Positions 17,670-26,038 of a stretch of 64,000 bases of DNA are shown in pieces; the first letter of the stretch is position 1; each line of letters begins with the position of its first letter. Source of the stretch: Oscillospiraceae bacterium (GTDB lineage Bacteria > Bacillota > Clostridia > Oscillospirales > Oscillospiraceae); the NCBI GenBank assembly GCA_017452505.1, contig JAFTMI010000001.1:1-64000 (forward strand), given 5' to 3'. Both the position numbers and the translations under genes were made by a program. The notes beneath the pieces were generated by a model. That model had not been told where the DNA came from, ran no database searches, and saw only the letters and a program-made list of their open reading frames with translations.

Positions 17670-18830
17670 TCAGCGGTTACTTAAAAAGGGAGCGCGGATA
17701 TATCGTTCGTGAGAGGTGGCAGTGGGGCGTGCGTACACGCCGGATACCAATCCCAGCATTGCGTACAACGTAACGATGGAGGTAGCGCCGTAGCTGATAA
17801 AGGGCAGGGTCAGACCGATAACCGGGCCGACACCGGTACACATAGACACATTGATCAGCAACTGGAAAATAAGAGCGGCTGCAGCGCCGAAGCAGATCAT
17901 CCGCCGGGCATAGTCCTGGCTGCGCAGGCCGACCCAAATGCACCGGGCAATGATGCAGGCAAGCAGCAGAAGTACCGCAATGCAGCCCACATAACCCAAT
18001 TCTTCGCCGATGGTGGAGAAGATGAAGTCTGTGTGCTGACCGGTAAGAATACCGTTTTGGGTGCGGTGACCGCTGAACAGGCCCTGGCCGGTCATGCCGC
18101 CGCCGGTAAGAGATTTCAGCGACAGATTGGTATGCCACCGAACACCGGTACCGGATGGATCCAGCGCGGGGTTAAACAGAACTTCAATACGAAGCCGCTG
18201 ATAATCGTCCAGGTTGGCCCAAACAACGGGGAAGACTAATGCAATACCACCGCCTGCCACGGCAAACCAAAGGTAGTTTACGCCGCCCACAAAGGCCATG
18301 ATCACAAAAATGAAAATAAAGATGGAGCACACACCCAAGTCACCGGAAAGGACAAAGCTGGTAACAAACAGAAGTCCTAAGTGGAATGCCATGGTAAAGA
18401 CAGAACGGAAAGAGGAGATCCGCTCCTTGTGGGCATTCATGACCGATGCCATAATGAGGATGTAAGAGATCTTGCAGATCTCAGCCACCTGGATGTTAAA
18501 GGGAACACCGGGAAGCTTGACCCAGCTTCGGTTACCGCCGATCTCTTCGCCGAAGGGGATCAGCAGTGCCAGGATCAAAATATTAAAAATAACCAGAACC
18601 AAACGATGCTCCAGCCAAAACTCTGCGTCCACGGTCGCCATAATGGCAAAGAAGAGAATGCCGATGCAGGCAGCGACGAGCTGCATACCGATATAACGGA
18701 AAGATTCCAGATAGCTGGTGGCGCTGGCAATCACCAGGCAGCCAAAGGCGGTGGTGATGATGCAAAGCAGCAGCAAGACCCAGTCGCCCTTGCGGATAGC
18801 CAAGCTGATTTTATGTAAAAATTCTCGCAT
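17670..18830 (-). CDS. rodA: RodA-type SEDS peptidoglycan polymerase
   Basis: 386 residues with about ten membrane helices. The signature block GQGLFSGHRTQNG followed by QHTDFIFSTIGEELGYVG favours RodA over FtsW, and the C-terminal PFISYGATSIVTLYAMLGLV is the SEDS family hallmark. It polymerises glycan strands in cell elongation or, in endospore formers, in spore cortex (SpoVE). No mreBCD or PBP gene is adjacent. ATG 18830 with GGAGG is chosen over TTG 18833. Own promoter at 18855-18883. Confidence 0.88.
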   Translation of the reverse strand: MREFLHKISLAIRKGDWVLLLLCIITTAFGCLVIASATSYLESFRYIGMQLVAACIGILFFAIMATVDAEFWLEHRLVLVIFNILILALLIPFGEEIGGNRSWVKLPGVPFNIQVAEICKISYILIMASVMNAHKERISSFRSVFTMAFHLGLLFVTSFVLSGDLGVCSIFIFIFVIMAFVGGVNYLWFAVAGGGIALVFPVVWANLDDYQRLRIEVLFNPALDPSGTGVRWHTNLSLKSLTGGGMTGQGLFSGHRTQNGILTGQHTDFIFSTIGEELGYVGCIAVLLLLACIIARCIWVGLRSQDYARRMICFGAAAALIFQLLINVSMCTGVGPVIGLTLPFISYGATSIVTLYAMLGLVSGVYARPTATSHERYIRAPFLSNR

Positions 18831-18854
18831 CAATGCACCTCCTTCGTGATATGT

Positions 18855-18883
18855 AGTATAACATTTCTGTTGGGAAATGTAAA
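18855..18883 (-). promoter_or_regulatory. rodA promoter containing an inverted repeat
   Basis: Minus strand TTTACA (18883-18878), 17-bp spacer, TATACT (18860-18855). The spacer is largely an inverted repeat ACATTTC-6-GAAATGT (18861-18880) that runs into the -35 box, so it could be a repressor site. Confidence 0.7.
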
Positions 18884-18884
18884 G

Positions 18885-19802
18885 TTAAACAGTGCCGAAA
18901 ACAGCTAAAAGTCCCAAGATTAAGGGAATGGATATCAAAATAGAAACGGAGTTGGCGCTGGCGGCCATAGCCGGGTCGCCGCCGGCCTTTACAGCTAAGG
19001 CAGTGGATACTGTACCCACAGGCGCCAAAACGGTAATGGCCAAAGCCTGCCGGATGGGCAACTCAAAGGGCAGCAGAAAATAAAAAGCAGCCGCAGCAGC
19101 AAACGCTACAATATAGCGAATGACCAAAATGCCGCTGATTTCCTTGATCCGGGTTTTCTCAATGTGAAAATCGAACATCAAGCCGATCATAAACATGGCC
19201 AAAAACGCATTGGCATTGGATGCCGGGGTGACGAAAGTCACAACTTCCTCAGGGACCCGCAGACCCACAATGCAGATAAGCAAAAGGATGATCTGGGTGA
19301 GGAAGGGCATGGACTTAAGAAGCGTTTTACCGATGCCTTTTAAGTTCAGCCCTTTGGTGCCCTCCATAATATTCATGGAGATGGCATAGGTTGTGCCGTT
19401 GCACATCAGCGCATTGCCGGTGTTAAACAGGCAGGTGCCCACCAGGCTGGCAGGACCTAAAAAGCTCTGCACAAAGGGCAGGGCGAAAGTGCCAATGTTG
19501 TAGCCGGTGACACAGTTCAGCCAGACGGCCCGGCTGGAGCGTTCGTAGCCCCGGCTTGCAAGCCAGGCAATCAGCAGCATCAGCCAGTTCATAGCAAAGC
19601 CCAATAATACCACCAATAGCAAAGATGTATCCGGTGGATACTTGGAAAAGCTCACGATGTTGGCGCAGGGCAGGGTGATGTTCAGCACGATTTTGGACAG
19701 GATCTTAAAATCGGTCTTGCCGAAAAGACCCTTGCGCTTGAGAAGATAGCCCAGCGCGATCAAGCATATAAACGAAGCGGATTTTAGCAGAATTTCAGCC
19801 AT
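18885..19802 (-). CDS. AEC (auxin efflux carrier) family transporter
   Basis: 305 residues, ten predicted membrane segments in two five-helix halves. N-terminal LIALGYLLKRKGLFGKTDFKILSKIVLNI and C-terminal AITVLAPVGTVSTALAVKAGGD are AEC-family blocks. Bacterial members export or exchange small organic acids such as malate; the substrate here is unknown. Monocistronic, with a MITE-like repeat upstream. Confidence 0.88.
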   Translation of the reverse strand: MAEILLKSASFICLIALGYLLKRKGLFGKTDFKILSKIVLNITLPCANIVSFSKYPPDTSLLLVVLLGFAMNWLMLLIAWLASRGYERSSRAVWLNCVTGYNIGTFALPFVQSFLGPASLVGTCLFNTGNALMCNGTTYAISMNIMEGTKGLNLKGIGKTLLKSMPFLTQIILLLICIVGLRVPEEVVTFVTPASNANAFLAMFMIGLMFDFHIEKTRIKEISGILVIRYIVAFAAAAAFYFLLPFELPIRQALAITVLAPVGTVSTALAVKAGGDPAMAASANSVSILISIPLILGLLAVFGTV

Positions 19803-19828
19803 AGGAAACCTCTATGTATATGAAGTAA

Positions 19829-19958
19829 AGGCTTCTCCTGGAGGAGAAGCTGTCACCATAGGTGACTGATGAGGTGTAGCCGTAAAGCGGCATAATAAAA
19901 AGAGTTCCACCTCATCCGTCAGCCCCTTGGGCTGCCACCTTCCCCTCAAGGGGAAGGC
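19829..19958. repeat. MITE-like palindromic repeat (about 130 bp)
   Basis: The left end (GGCTTCTCCTGGAGGAGAAGC...GATGAGGTG) and the right end (CACCTCATCC...CCCCTCAAGGGGAAGGC) are imperfect inverted copies, each with its own small hairpin. The CACCTCATCCGTCAGCC...CCTTCCCCT block resembles a repeat widespread in gut Clostridia (from memory). No coding content. It lies between the AEC and M18 genes. Confidence 0.7.
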
Positions 19959-19961
19959 AAT

Positions 19962-19984
19962 AGGCGTGCCGGGTCGGCACGCCT
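19962..19984 (-). terminator. Hairpin after the M18 aminopeptidase gene
   Basis: A perfect 10-bp stem (19962-19971 with 19975-19984), 3-nt loop, 10 bp beyond the stop on the minus strand. The T tract is weak. Confidence 0.6.
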
Positions 19985-19994
19985 GAAAAACCGG

Positions 19995-21374
19995 TTATGC
20001 CAAGTAAATTGCTTTGCAGGCAAGCATGGTCATATAGCAGTCCAGCTTGCTCACCAGCTCCATAGGTGCGTGCATACTGAGGACAGGCACACCTGCGTCC
20101 ACAGTAACAATGTTCCGGTTTGCCATATAGGCAGCAACCGTACCGCCGCCGCCTTGGTCCACCTTGCCCAATGTGGCGATCTGCCACTTCACACCGGCCT
20201 TGTCCAAGGTAGAGCGGACGTGACCCATGGCCTCAGCGGAGGCATCGGATGCGCCGGCCTTGCCACGGGAGCCGGTGTACTTCAAAATGGCAATGCCGTA
20301 GTTTAACTTGCAGTTATTCCGCTTGTCGGAAACCTCGGCAAAATTGGGGTCAAAGGCATTGGAAACGTCAGCGGACAGGCAGAAGGAATTGGCAAGGCAC
20401 TGCCGCAGATTCACGCCCTGGGCCTGGCAAAGCATTTCCATAAAATACTCGAAAGCATCGCTCTGCATACCGGTCACGCCCACAGAGCCGATCTCTTCTT
20501 TGTCAGCCAAAATGCACACAGCGGTGTGCTTGGGGGTGTCGATAGCAAAAAGAGAGTAAAGTTCTGCAAAGGCGCAGACCCGGTCATCGTGGCCGTAAGC
20601 GCCCAAAAGGCTGCGGTCAAAGCCTACCTCCCGGCATTTGCCGGCGGGCAGGACGCACAGCTCAGCGGACAGGAAATCCTCTTCCACAAGGCCGTACTTT
20701 TCGTTCAGCAGCTTCATAATGTGTAGCTTTACCAGATCGCTGCCCTCGCCCTGGAGGGGCTCAGAACCCAAGATCACATTCAGCTGCTCACCCTCGATGA
20801 CCTTGGCGGCAGCCTTCTGCAGCTGGTCAGCGGACAGATGGATCAGCAGGTCGGAAATATAGAAAATAGGATCACTTTCATCTTCGCCCACAGTGACGGA
20901 TACCACAGAGCCGTCCTTGCGGTATACAACACCGTGGATAGCAAGGGGAATGGTAGCCCACTGGTACTTCTTTACACCGCCGTAGTAATGAGTCTTGAAA
21001 TAGGCGATTTCTGCATCTTCATAAAGGGGATTGGGCTTTAAGTCCAGCCGGGGAGAGTCTACGTGCGCCGCGCAGATATTTGCGCCCTCGGCCAGGCTTT
21101 CGCTGCCCACAACAGCCAAGATAATGCTCTTATTCCGGTTATTGAAATACACCTTGTCGCCGGCTTTCACGTCCTTGCCGGGCACCATTTCTGTAAAGCC
21201 CTTTGCTTTTGCGGTTTCTACAGCCCAGGCAGTAGCTTCCCGTTCCATTTTGCAGGTGTCCATAAAGGCTCTGTAGCGGGCACAGTAGCTTTCCATTTCC
21301 GTGCGCTGGGAATCGGTCAATTGAGCATAGCCGTTTTGCGTTTCATTCAGCAGAGATTTCTTCAGTTCTTCCAT
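19995..21374 (-). CDS. M18 family aminopeptidase (aspartyl aminopeptidase-like)
   Basis: 459 residues. Cocatalytic metal-site blocks: AAHVDSPRLDLKPNPL (about 98-113), ADKEEIGSVGVTGMQSD (about 287-303) and near the C-terminus PVLSMHAPMEL. This is the full M18 (DNPEP/ApeA) arrangement; it releases acidic N-terminal residues from peptides in the cytoplasm. ATG 21374 has GGAG at 7-nt spacing; the GTG at 21377 is too close. Its start is 12 bp after the stop of the Sua5-CoaE fusion, so the two are probably co-transcribed. Confidence 0.93.
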   Translation of the reverse strand: MEELKKSLLNETQNGYAQLTDSQRTEMESYCARYRAFMDTCKMEREATAWAVETAKAKGFTEMVPGKDVKAGDKVYFNNRNKSIILAVVGSESLAEGANICAAHVDSPRLDLKPNPLYEDAEIAYFKTHYYGGVKKYQWATIPLAIHGVVYRKDGSVVSVTVGEDESDPIFYISDLLIHLSADQLQKAAAKVIEGEQLNVILGSEPLQGEGSDLVKLHIMKLLNEKYGLVEEDFLSAELCVLPAGKCREVGFDRSLLGAYGHDDRVCAFAELYSLFAIDTPKHTAVCILADKEEIGSVGVTGMQSDAFEYFMEMLCQAQGVNLRQCLANSFCLSADVSNAFDPNFAEVSDKRNNCKLNYGIAILKYTGSRGKAGASDASAEAMGHVRSTLDKAGVKWQIATLGKVDQGGGGTVAAYMANRNIVTVDAGVPVLSMHAPMELVSKLDCYMTMLACKAIYLA

Positions 21375-21386
21375 CACAATTCTCCT

Positions 21387-23000
21387 TCAAGCCTTTTCCT
21401 TTATTATAGACAGCTTATCAAAAAAGGCAAAACATTTTTCTTGGAAATTGCTGGCTGTGCCATTGTTTTCCAGAATGTAATCGCAGTTCTCCCGGAACCA
21501 GGATTCCGGCTTTTGGGCATGGATACGAAGCTTTGCCTGCTCCGGGGTGATATTATCCCGAACAGTGAGCCGGGCAATACGGTCATCCAAAGGCGCAGTG
21601 ACAGCTACAGTGGCATCGCAAAGCGCAGCCAAGCCGCCCTCAAACAGACCGATGGCATCGATAGCCACAGGTGAGGATGCGGTTTCCAACCGCTGCAGAA
21701 CTTCGGCTTTGACAGCGCCGTGGGTGATGGTGTTCAAATCCGCCAAAGCTGCCGGATCGTTAAAGACAATCACGCCTAACTTTTTGCGGTTTAATGCACC
21801 ATTTTCCACGCAGCCGGGGAAACGGTTCTCAATAGCGCCTAAAAGGGCAGTATCGGTTTTCAGCAATTGGTGATAAATGGCATCGCAGTCCATGACCACA
21901 CCGCCGATTGCTTCAAAAGCTTTCAGCAAAGTGGTCTTGCCGCAGCCTGTGCCGCCGGTGATGCCCAAAACAAACCGCTCGGCATTTACCCGGTGGAATC
22001 CTGCCGCTTTCAAAAGCCGATTCTGCACAGCCATTGCTTTGCCGCTGCCTGCGGGACAGCGGGCAAACACTGTGCCGATGCTGGGGTCATCCAACTCCCG
22101 CAAAGCGGCGAAGAGCCCTGCAAGCAAAGTGTCTGTATCAGCTTCTTTGCCATAAGACAATGGCGAAAAAGCGGAAAATGCGCCTAATTCTTCTTCAAAA
22201 CAAAGCACCCGGTTATTGGGGCTAAAATGCTTTTCTATGTACCGGGCGGCAGCTTCTGTAGAGCCGTCCACGATGATGACGGAGCATTCCGGGGCGTAGT
22301 GCCGGTACTTCATACCCGGCGCTTTTACAACAGCATCCTTGTCAATAGAGCCGGTGACGGCCTTATCAATGACAATCTCGCCCACGATTTGCGCCATTAC
22401 CTCAACGGTAATGCCGCCGGGCCGCAGCAGCCGGGGTTTCTCGTCGGTCAGATCGATAATAGTGGATTCCACGCCCACCCGGCAAGGGCCGCCGTCCACG
22501 ATCAGGGGGATCTTTCCGTTGTGATCGTGATAAACATGCTCCGCTGTGGTGGTGGAGGGCTTGCCGGAGAGGTTCGCCGAGGGGGCGGCAACAGGCACAC
22601 CGGCCTTGCGGATAATCTCTCTTGTAATCTCACAATCCGGGCAGCGGACAGCTACCGTAGGTAAACCTGCGGTGGTGCATTTGGGAACAATATCCTTAGC
22701 GGGCAGCACCATGGTCAACGGACCGGGCCAAAATGTTTCCGCCAATGCCCAGGCACTTTCCGGAATGCTGTGGCAGAATTTTTCCATGTCCCTGGCATCG
22801 GCAATATGGAGGATCAGAGGATTGTCCTGAGGACGACCCTTGGCCTTAAAGATCTTGGCAACAGCCTCGGGATTCAATCCGTCAGCACCCAAACCGTAAA
22901 CAGTTTCCGTGGGAATTGCCACCAATTCGCCATTAACCAAAAGCTCAGCAGCGGCGCTGACTACCTGCTTATCATCGGCGCAAAGAATCTTTGTTTGCAT
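21387..23000 (-). CDS. Fusion: Sua5-type threonylcarbamoyl-AMP synthase + dephospho-CoA kinase
   Basis: 537 residues in two complete enzymes. Residues 1-335 are Sua5: IPTETVYGLGADG, KAKGRPQDNPLILHI, APSANLSG, and the Sua5 linker SPGMKYRHYAP-like block APGMKYRHYAPE before the small C-terminal domain. From about 342 begins CoaE: LGITGGTGCGKTT (P-loop), the DCDAIYHQLL block and the NNG near the end. The first makes the t6A tRNA precursor, the second performs the last step of coenzyme A synthesis. No stop or shift separates them, so one polypeptide is expected. Confidence 0.93.
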   Translation of the reverse strand: MQTKILCADDKQVVSAAAELLVNGELVAIPTETVYGLGADGLNPEAVAKIFKAKGRPQDNPLILHIADARDMEKFCHSIPESAWALAETFWPGPLTMVLPAKDIVPKCTTAGLPTVAVRCPDCEITREIIRKAGVPVAAPSANLSGKPSTTTAEHVYHDHNGKIPLIVDGGPCRVGVESTIIDLTDEKPRLLRPGGITVEVMAQIVGEIVIDKAVTGSIDKDAVVKAPGMKYRHYAPECSVIIVDGSTEAAARYIEKHFSPNNRVLCFEEELGAFSAFSPLSYGKEADTDTLLAGLFAALRELDDPSIGTVFARCPAGSGKAMAVQNRLLKAAGFHRVNAERFVLGITGGTGCGKTTLLKAFEAIGGVVMDCDAIYHQLLKTDTALLGAIENRFPGCVENGALNRKKLGVIVFNDPAALADLNTITHGAVKAEVLQRLETASSPVAIDAIGLFEGGLAALCDATVAVTAPLDDRIARLTVRDNITPEQAKLRIHAQKPESWFRENCDYILENNGTASNFQEKCFAFFDKLSIIKEKA

Positions 23001-23030
23001 ATACTGTCCTCCTTTCTGAATATCTTATTT

Positions 23031-23059
23031 ATTTTACTGTATTTGTTGCCAAAATGCAA
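23031..23059 (-). promoter_or_regulatory. Promoter of the Sua5-CoaE/M18 operon
   Basis: Minus strand TTGCAT (23059-23054), 17-bp spacer, TAAAAT (23036-23031), 30 bp before the ATG. Confidence 0.6.
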
Positions 23060-23071
23060 CAGTTTGCAAAA

Positions 23072-23100
23072 AAAGAGACCGCCCATCGGGCGGTCTCTTT
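23072..23100 (-). terminator. Terminator of tpiA
   Basis: A perfect 13-bp stem (23072-23084 with 23088-23100), 3-nt loop, with a T run on the minus strand. Confidence 0.93.
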
Positions 23101-23109
23101 AAGGTGAAA

Positions 23110-23889
23110 TTACACAGTGGGCTGATTTGCAGCTTCGATGATCTGGACGAACTTCTCGGGAACCAGGGAAGCGCCGCCGATGAGGCCGCCGTCGATGTCG
23201 GGCTGAGCCAGCAGCTCGTAAGCGTTCTTCTCGTTCATGCTGCCGCCGTACAGGATGGAGATGGCACGAGCGTTCTTGGAAGCATACAGCTTGCGAACCA
23301 CAGCGCGGATGTTCTCACAAACCTCCTGTGCCTGCTCGGGAGTAGCGGTCAGGCCGGTGCCGATAGCCCAGATGGGCTCGTAGGCGATGACGACCTTGCG
23401 GATCTTGTCCTCGGAAACGCCCTTCAGAGCCAGCTTGATCTGCATAGCGATATGCTCGGTGGTAACACCGTTCTCTCTCTGCTCCAGGGTCTCACCGCAG
23501 CATACGATGGGGGTCAGACCGGCTTCCAGAGCAGCCAAAACCTTAGCGTTAACAGTAGCGTCGGTCTCGCCGAACATCTCACGGCGCTCGGAGTGGCCGA
23601 TGATCACGTACTTACAGCCGGCATCCACCAGCATATTGGTAGCCAGCTCGCCGGTATAAGCGCCCTTAGCCTCGAAGTGGCAGTTCTCAGCGCCGATGCC
23701 CACGCGGGTCTCACGCATAGCGCGGACAGCAGCGGGAATGCAAATAGCGGGAACGCACAGAGCCACATCGCACCAACGGCCCTTGGGCATGATCGCCTTC
23801 AGCTGGGTCATAAACTCCTTGGTCTCGGAGGGGGTCTTGTTCATCTTCCAGTTACCGGCAATGACGGTCTTACGATACTTTCTGTTCAT
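23110..23889 (-). CDS. tpiA: Triosephosphate isomerase
   Basis: 259 residues. Catalytic blocks are intact: AGNWKMNK (Lys), IIGHSERR (His) and [11 protein letters not shown] (Glu), then the phosphate gripper LYGGSMN. It interconverts DHAP and glyceraldehyde-3-P in glycolysis. It follows pgk with a 133-bp gap that holds a small palindromic element, so full co-transcription with pgk is uncertain. Confidence 0.98.
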   Translation of the reverse strand: MNRKYRKTVIAGNWKMNKTPSETKEFMTQLKAIMPKGRWCDVALCVPAICIPAAVRAMRETRVGIGAENCHFEAKGAYTGELATNMLVDAGCKYVIIGHSERREMFGETDATVNAKVLAALEAGLTPIVCCGETLEQRENGVTTEHIAMQIKLALKGVSEDKIRKVVIAYEPIWAIGTGLTATPEQAQEVCENIRAVVRKLYASKNARAISILYGGSMNEKNAYELLAQPDIDGGLIGGASLVPEKFVQIIEAANQPTV

Positions 23890-23951
23890 TTCTTATTTCT
23901 CCTTCTTATATGTGCATCGAAATTCGATGTAATTTACAAAGTTATAAAAAT

Positions 23952-24007
23952 ATGTAGGGTGGATACACGGGCGATGTAGTGGCGGGGGTAAGACCCCCGC
24001 CCTACAT
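23952..24007. repeat. Small palindromic element between pgk and tpiA
   Basis: Outer arms ATGTAGGG and CCCTACAT (23952-23959 and 24000-24007) enclose GGCGGGGGT-3-ACCCCCGCC (23981-24001). The ends resemble those of the 91-bp element at 11101. It may attenuate or terminate transcription after pgk. Confidence 0.6.
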
Positions 24008-24022
24008 TATAAATTCAAGGGA

Positions 24023-25222
24023 TTATTTGTCCTGCAAGCAGGCGATGCCAGGGAGTTCCAGGCCTTCCAGGAACTCCAGGGAAGCGCCGCCGCCGGTGGA
24101 GATATGGGTGATTTGAGAAGCAAAGCCCAGCTGCTCGCAAGCGGCAGCAGAGTCACCGCCGCCGACGATGGTCACAGCGTCGCTGTCAGCCAGTGCCTGA
24201 GCAACAGCAATGGTGCCCTTTGCCAGGGTGGGGTTCTCGAACACGCCCATGGGGCCGTTCCAAACAACGGTCTTGGCAGCCTTAGCGGCAGCAGCGAACT
24301 CAGCGCAAGCCTTGGGGCCGATGTCCAGACCCATCTGATCAGCGGGGATAGCGGTGCAATCTACATAGTCAACAGCGATCTCAGCATCAATGGGGGAGGG
24401 GAAGGAAGCGGCAACAGCGGTATCAACAGGCAGCAGCAGCTTTACGCCCTTAGCCTCAGCCTTAGCCATCATTTCCTTGCAGTAGTCTAATTTTTCGTTG
24501 TCAACCAGGCTCTTGCCGACGGTGTAGCCCTGAGCAGCCAGGAAGGTGTAAGCCATACCGCCGCCGATGATCAGGGTGTCGACCTTCTCAAGCAGGTTAT
24601 TGATAACATTCAGCTTGTCGGAAACCTTAGCGCCGCCCAGGATAGCCACGAAGGGACGCTCGGGGTTGGCCAGAGCCTTACCCATAATGGAAACTTCCTT
24701 CTGAACCAGGTAGCCGGAAACAGCAGGCAGGTAATCTGCTACGCCGGCAGTGGAGGAGTGGGCGCGGTGAGCGGTACCGAAAGCATCGTTGACAAAGATA
24801 TCAGCCATAGAAGCCAGATCCTTGCTCAGCTCGGGATCGTTCTTGGTCTCGTCCTTGATGTAACGGGTGTTTTCCAGCAGCATCACATCGCCGTCCTTCA
24901 TGGCAGCGGCCTTTGCCTGAGCGTCTTCGCCGGCAACATCGGCAGCCATGATGACTTCCTTACCCAGCAGCTCGCTCAGACGGTCAGCGACCACCTTCAG
25001 GCTCAGCTCGGGCTTCCACTCACCCTTGGGCTTACCCATATGGGAGCACAGGATCACCTTAGCACCCTTCTTGACCAGGTACTCGATGGTGGGCATAGCG
25101 GCAACGATACGCTTGTCGGAAGTGATCTTGCCGTCCTTGGTGGGTACATTGAAGTCGCAGCGGCACAGAACACGCTTGCCGGCTACTTCAATGTCTTCGA
25201 TGGACTTCTTGTTGTAGTTCAT
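24023..25222 (-). CDS. pgk: Phosphoglycerate kinase
   Basis: 399 residues. [19 protein letters not shown] near the N-terminus, [29 protein letters not shown] and the C-terminal [10 protein letters not shown] and [15 protein letters not shown] are the classical blocks. It makes ATP from 1,3-bisphosphoglycerate. The order pgk-tpiA is kept as in many Firmicutes, but gapA and gpmI are not here. A dispersed palindromic repeat lies between trmL and pgk. Confidence 0.98.
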   Translation of the reverse strand: MNYNKKSIEDIEVAGKRVLCRCDFNVPTKDGKITSDKRIVAAMPTIEYLVKKGAKVILCSHMGKPKGEWKPELSLKVVADRLSELLGKEVIMAADVAGEDAQAKAAAMKDGDVMLLENTRYIKDETKNDPELSKDLASMADIFVNDAFGTAHRAHSSTAGVADYLPAVSGYLVQKEVSIMGKALANPERPFVAILGGAKVSDKLNVINNLLEKVDTLIIGGGMAYTFLAAQGYTVGKSLVDNEKLDYCKEMMAKAEAKGVKLLLPVDTAVAASFPSPIDAEIAVDYVDCTAIPADQMGLDIGPKACAEFAAAAKAAKTVVWNGPMGVFENPTLAKGTIAVAQALADSDAVTIVGGGDSAAACEQLGFASQITHISTGGGASLEFLEGLELPGIACLQDK

Positions 25223-25260
25223 TGTTCATTCCTCCATATTTATTCAATTAAATTTTATTT

Positions 25261-25296
25261 GTCATTGCGAGGAGCGGAGCGACGTGGCAATTTCCG
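25261..25296 (+). repeat. Dispersed palindromic repeat, copy 2
   Basis: GTCATTGCGA, core GGAGCGGAGCGAC, then GTGGCAATTTCC. Different core from copy 1 but the same flanks. It lies in the trmL-pgk gap. Confidence 0.8.
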
Positions 25297-25299
25297 GGG

Positions 25300-25782
25300 C
25301 TACAGTTTCATCTTGCCGAAATCTTGTAATCCGGGGAAATCCAGCTGCCGCAGGGCTTCAAAAACGGTGATAGCCACCGCATTGCTTAAGTTCAAACTGC
25401 GAGCCTCTGCCCGCATAGGAATCCGCACGCAGCTATCGAAGTGGGCATCTAAGAAATCCTCCGGCAGACCTTTGGTCTCCTTGCCGAAGAACAGATAGCA
25501 CCCATCTTCAAACTTGGCCTCAGTATAGCACCGGGGAGCTTTGGTGGACAGACACCACATTTGGCGGACATCATTCTTTGCAAAGAAGTCCTCCAAATTC
25601 TCATAATCCCGGACATTTACCAAATTCCAGTAATCCAAGCCTGCCCGTTTTACAGCTTTTTCGGAAATGTCAAAGCCCAAAGGACGGATCAAGTGGAGAT
25701 TGCAGCCGGTGGCAGCGCAGGTGCGGGCAATATTGCCGCAGTTTTGCGGAATTTCCGGCTCTACCAGAACGATATTCAGCAT
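25300..25782 (-). CDS. trmL: tRNA (cytidine(34)-2'-O)-methyltransferase TrmL
   Basis: 160 residues, a minimal SPOUT-knot methyltransferase. Blocks: LVEPEIPQNCGNIARTCAAT (about 5-24), LIRPLGF, LFFGKETKGLP and the knot-forming IPMRAEARSLNLSNAVAI. It 2'-O-methylates the wobble base of tRNA-Leu isoacceptors. ATG 25782 with GAGGTG is chosen; a longer in-frame reading to 25863 lacks a site and covers the promoter. Confidence 0.93.
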   Translation of the reverse strand: MLNIVLVEPEIPQNCGNIARTCAATGCNLHLIRPLGFDISEKAVKRAGLDYWNLVNVRDYENLEDFFAKNDVRQMWCLSTKAPRCYTEAKFEDGCYLFFGKETKGLPEDFLDAHFDSCVRIPMRAEARSLNLSNAVAITVFEALRQLDFPGLQDFGKMKL

Positions 25783-25834
25783 TCTGATCACCTCGGATTC
25801 GTCACTTTTGCTGCCTGATGGCGCGTGCCCAACT

Positions 25835-25863
25835 ATTGTATGACAAAACTCCCACAAAATCAA
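25835..25863 (-). promoter_or_regulatory. Promoter of trmL (and possibly pgk)
   Basis: Minus strand TTGATT (25863-25858), 17-bp spacer, TACAAT (25840-25835), 52 bp before the trmL ATG. Confidence 0.65.
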
Positions 25864-25974
25864 TGGAAAAAATGCAAAAATTTCAACTTTTCATAGTATT
25901 CACATAAAAAATTTTTCGAGATGGGCAAATTTGTGGAAAATGTGTATATAAAATAAAAACCCATACCATAGTCA

Positions 25975-26003
25975 TTGACATTTGCAGGTTTTTGTGAGAA
26001 AAT
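25975..26003 (+). promoter_or_regulatory. Putative aspS promoter
   Basis: TTGACA (25975-25980) with a weak GAAAAT at 17-bp spacing (25998-26003). No T-box or other leader structure was seen in front of aspS. Confidence 0.5.
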
Positions 26004-26038
26004 AAGCTATCAAATTGAACAATAAGGGGACTTTTAAT

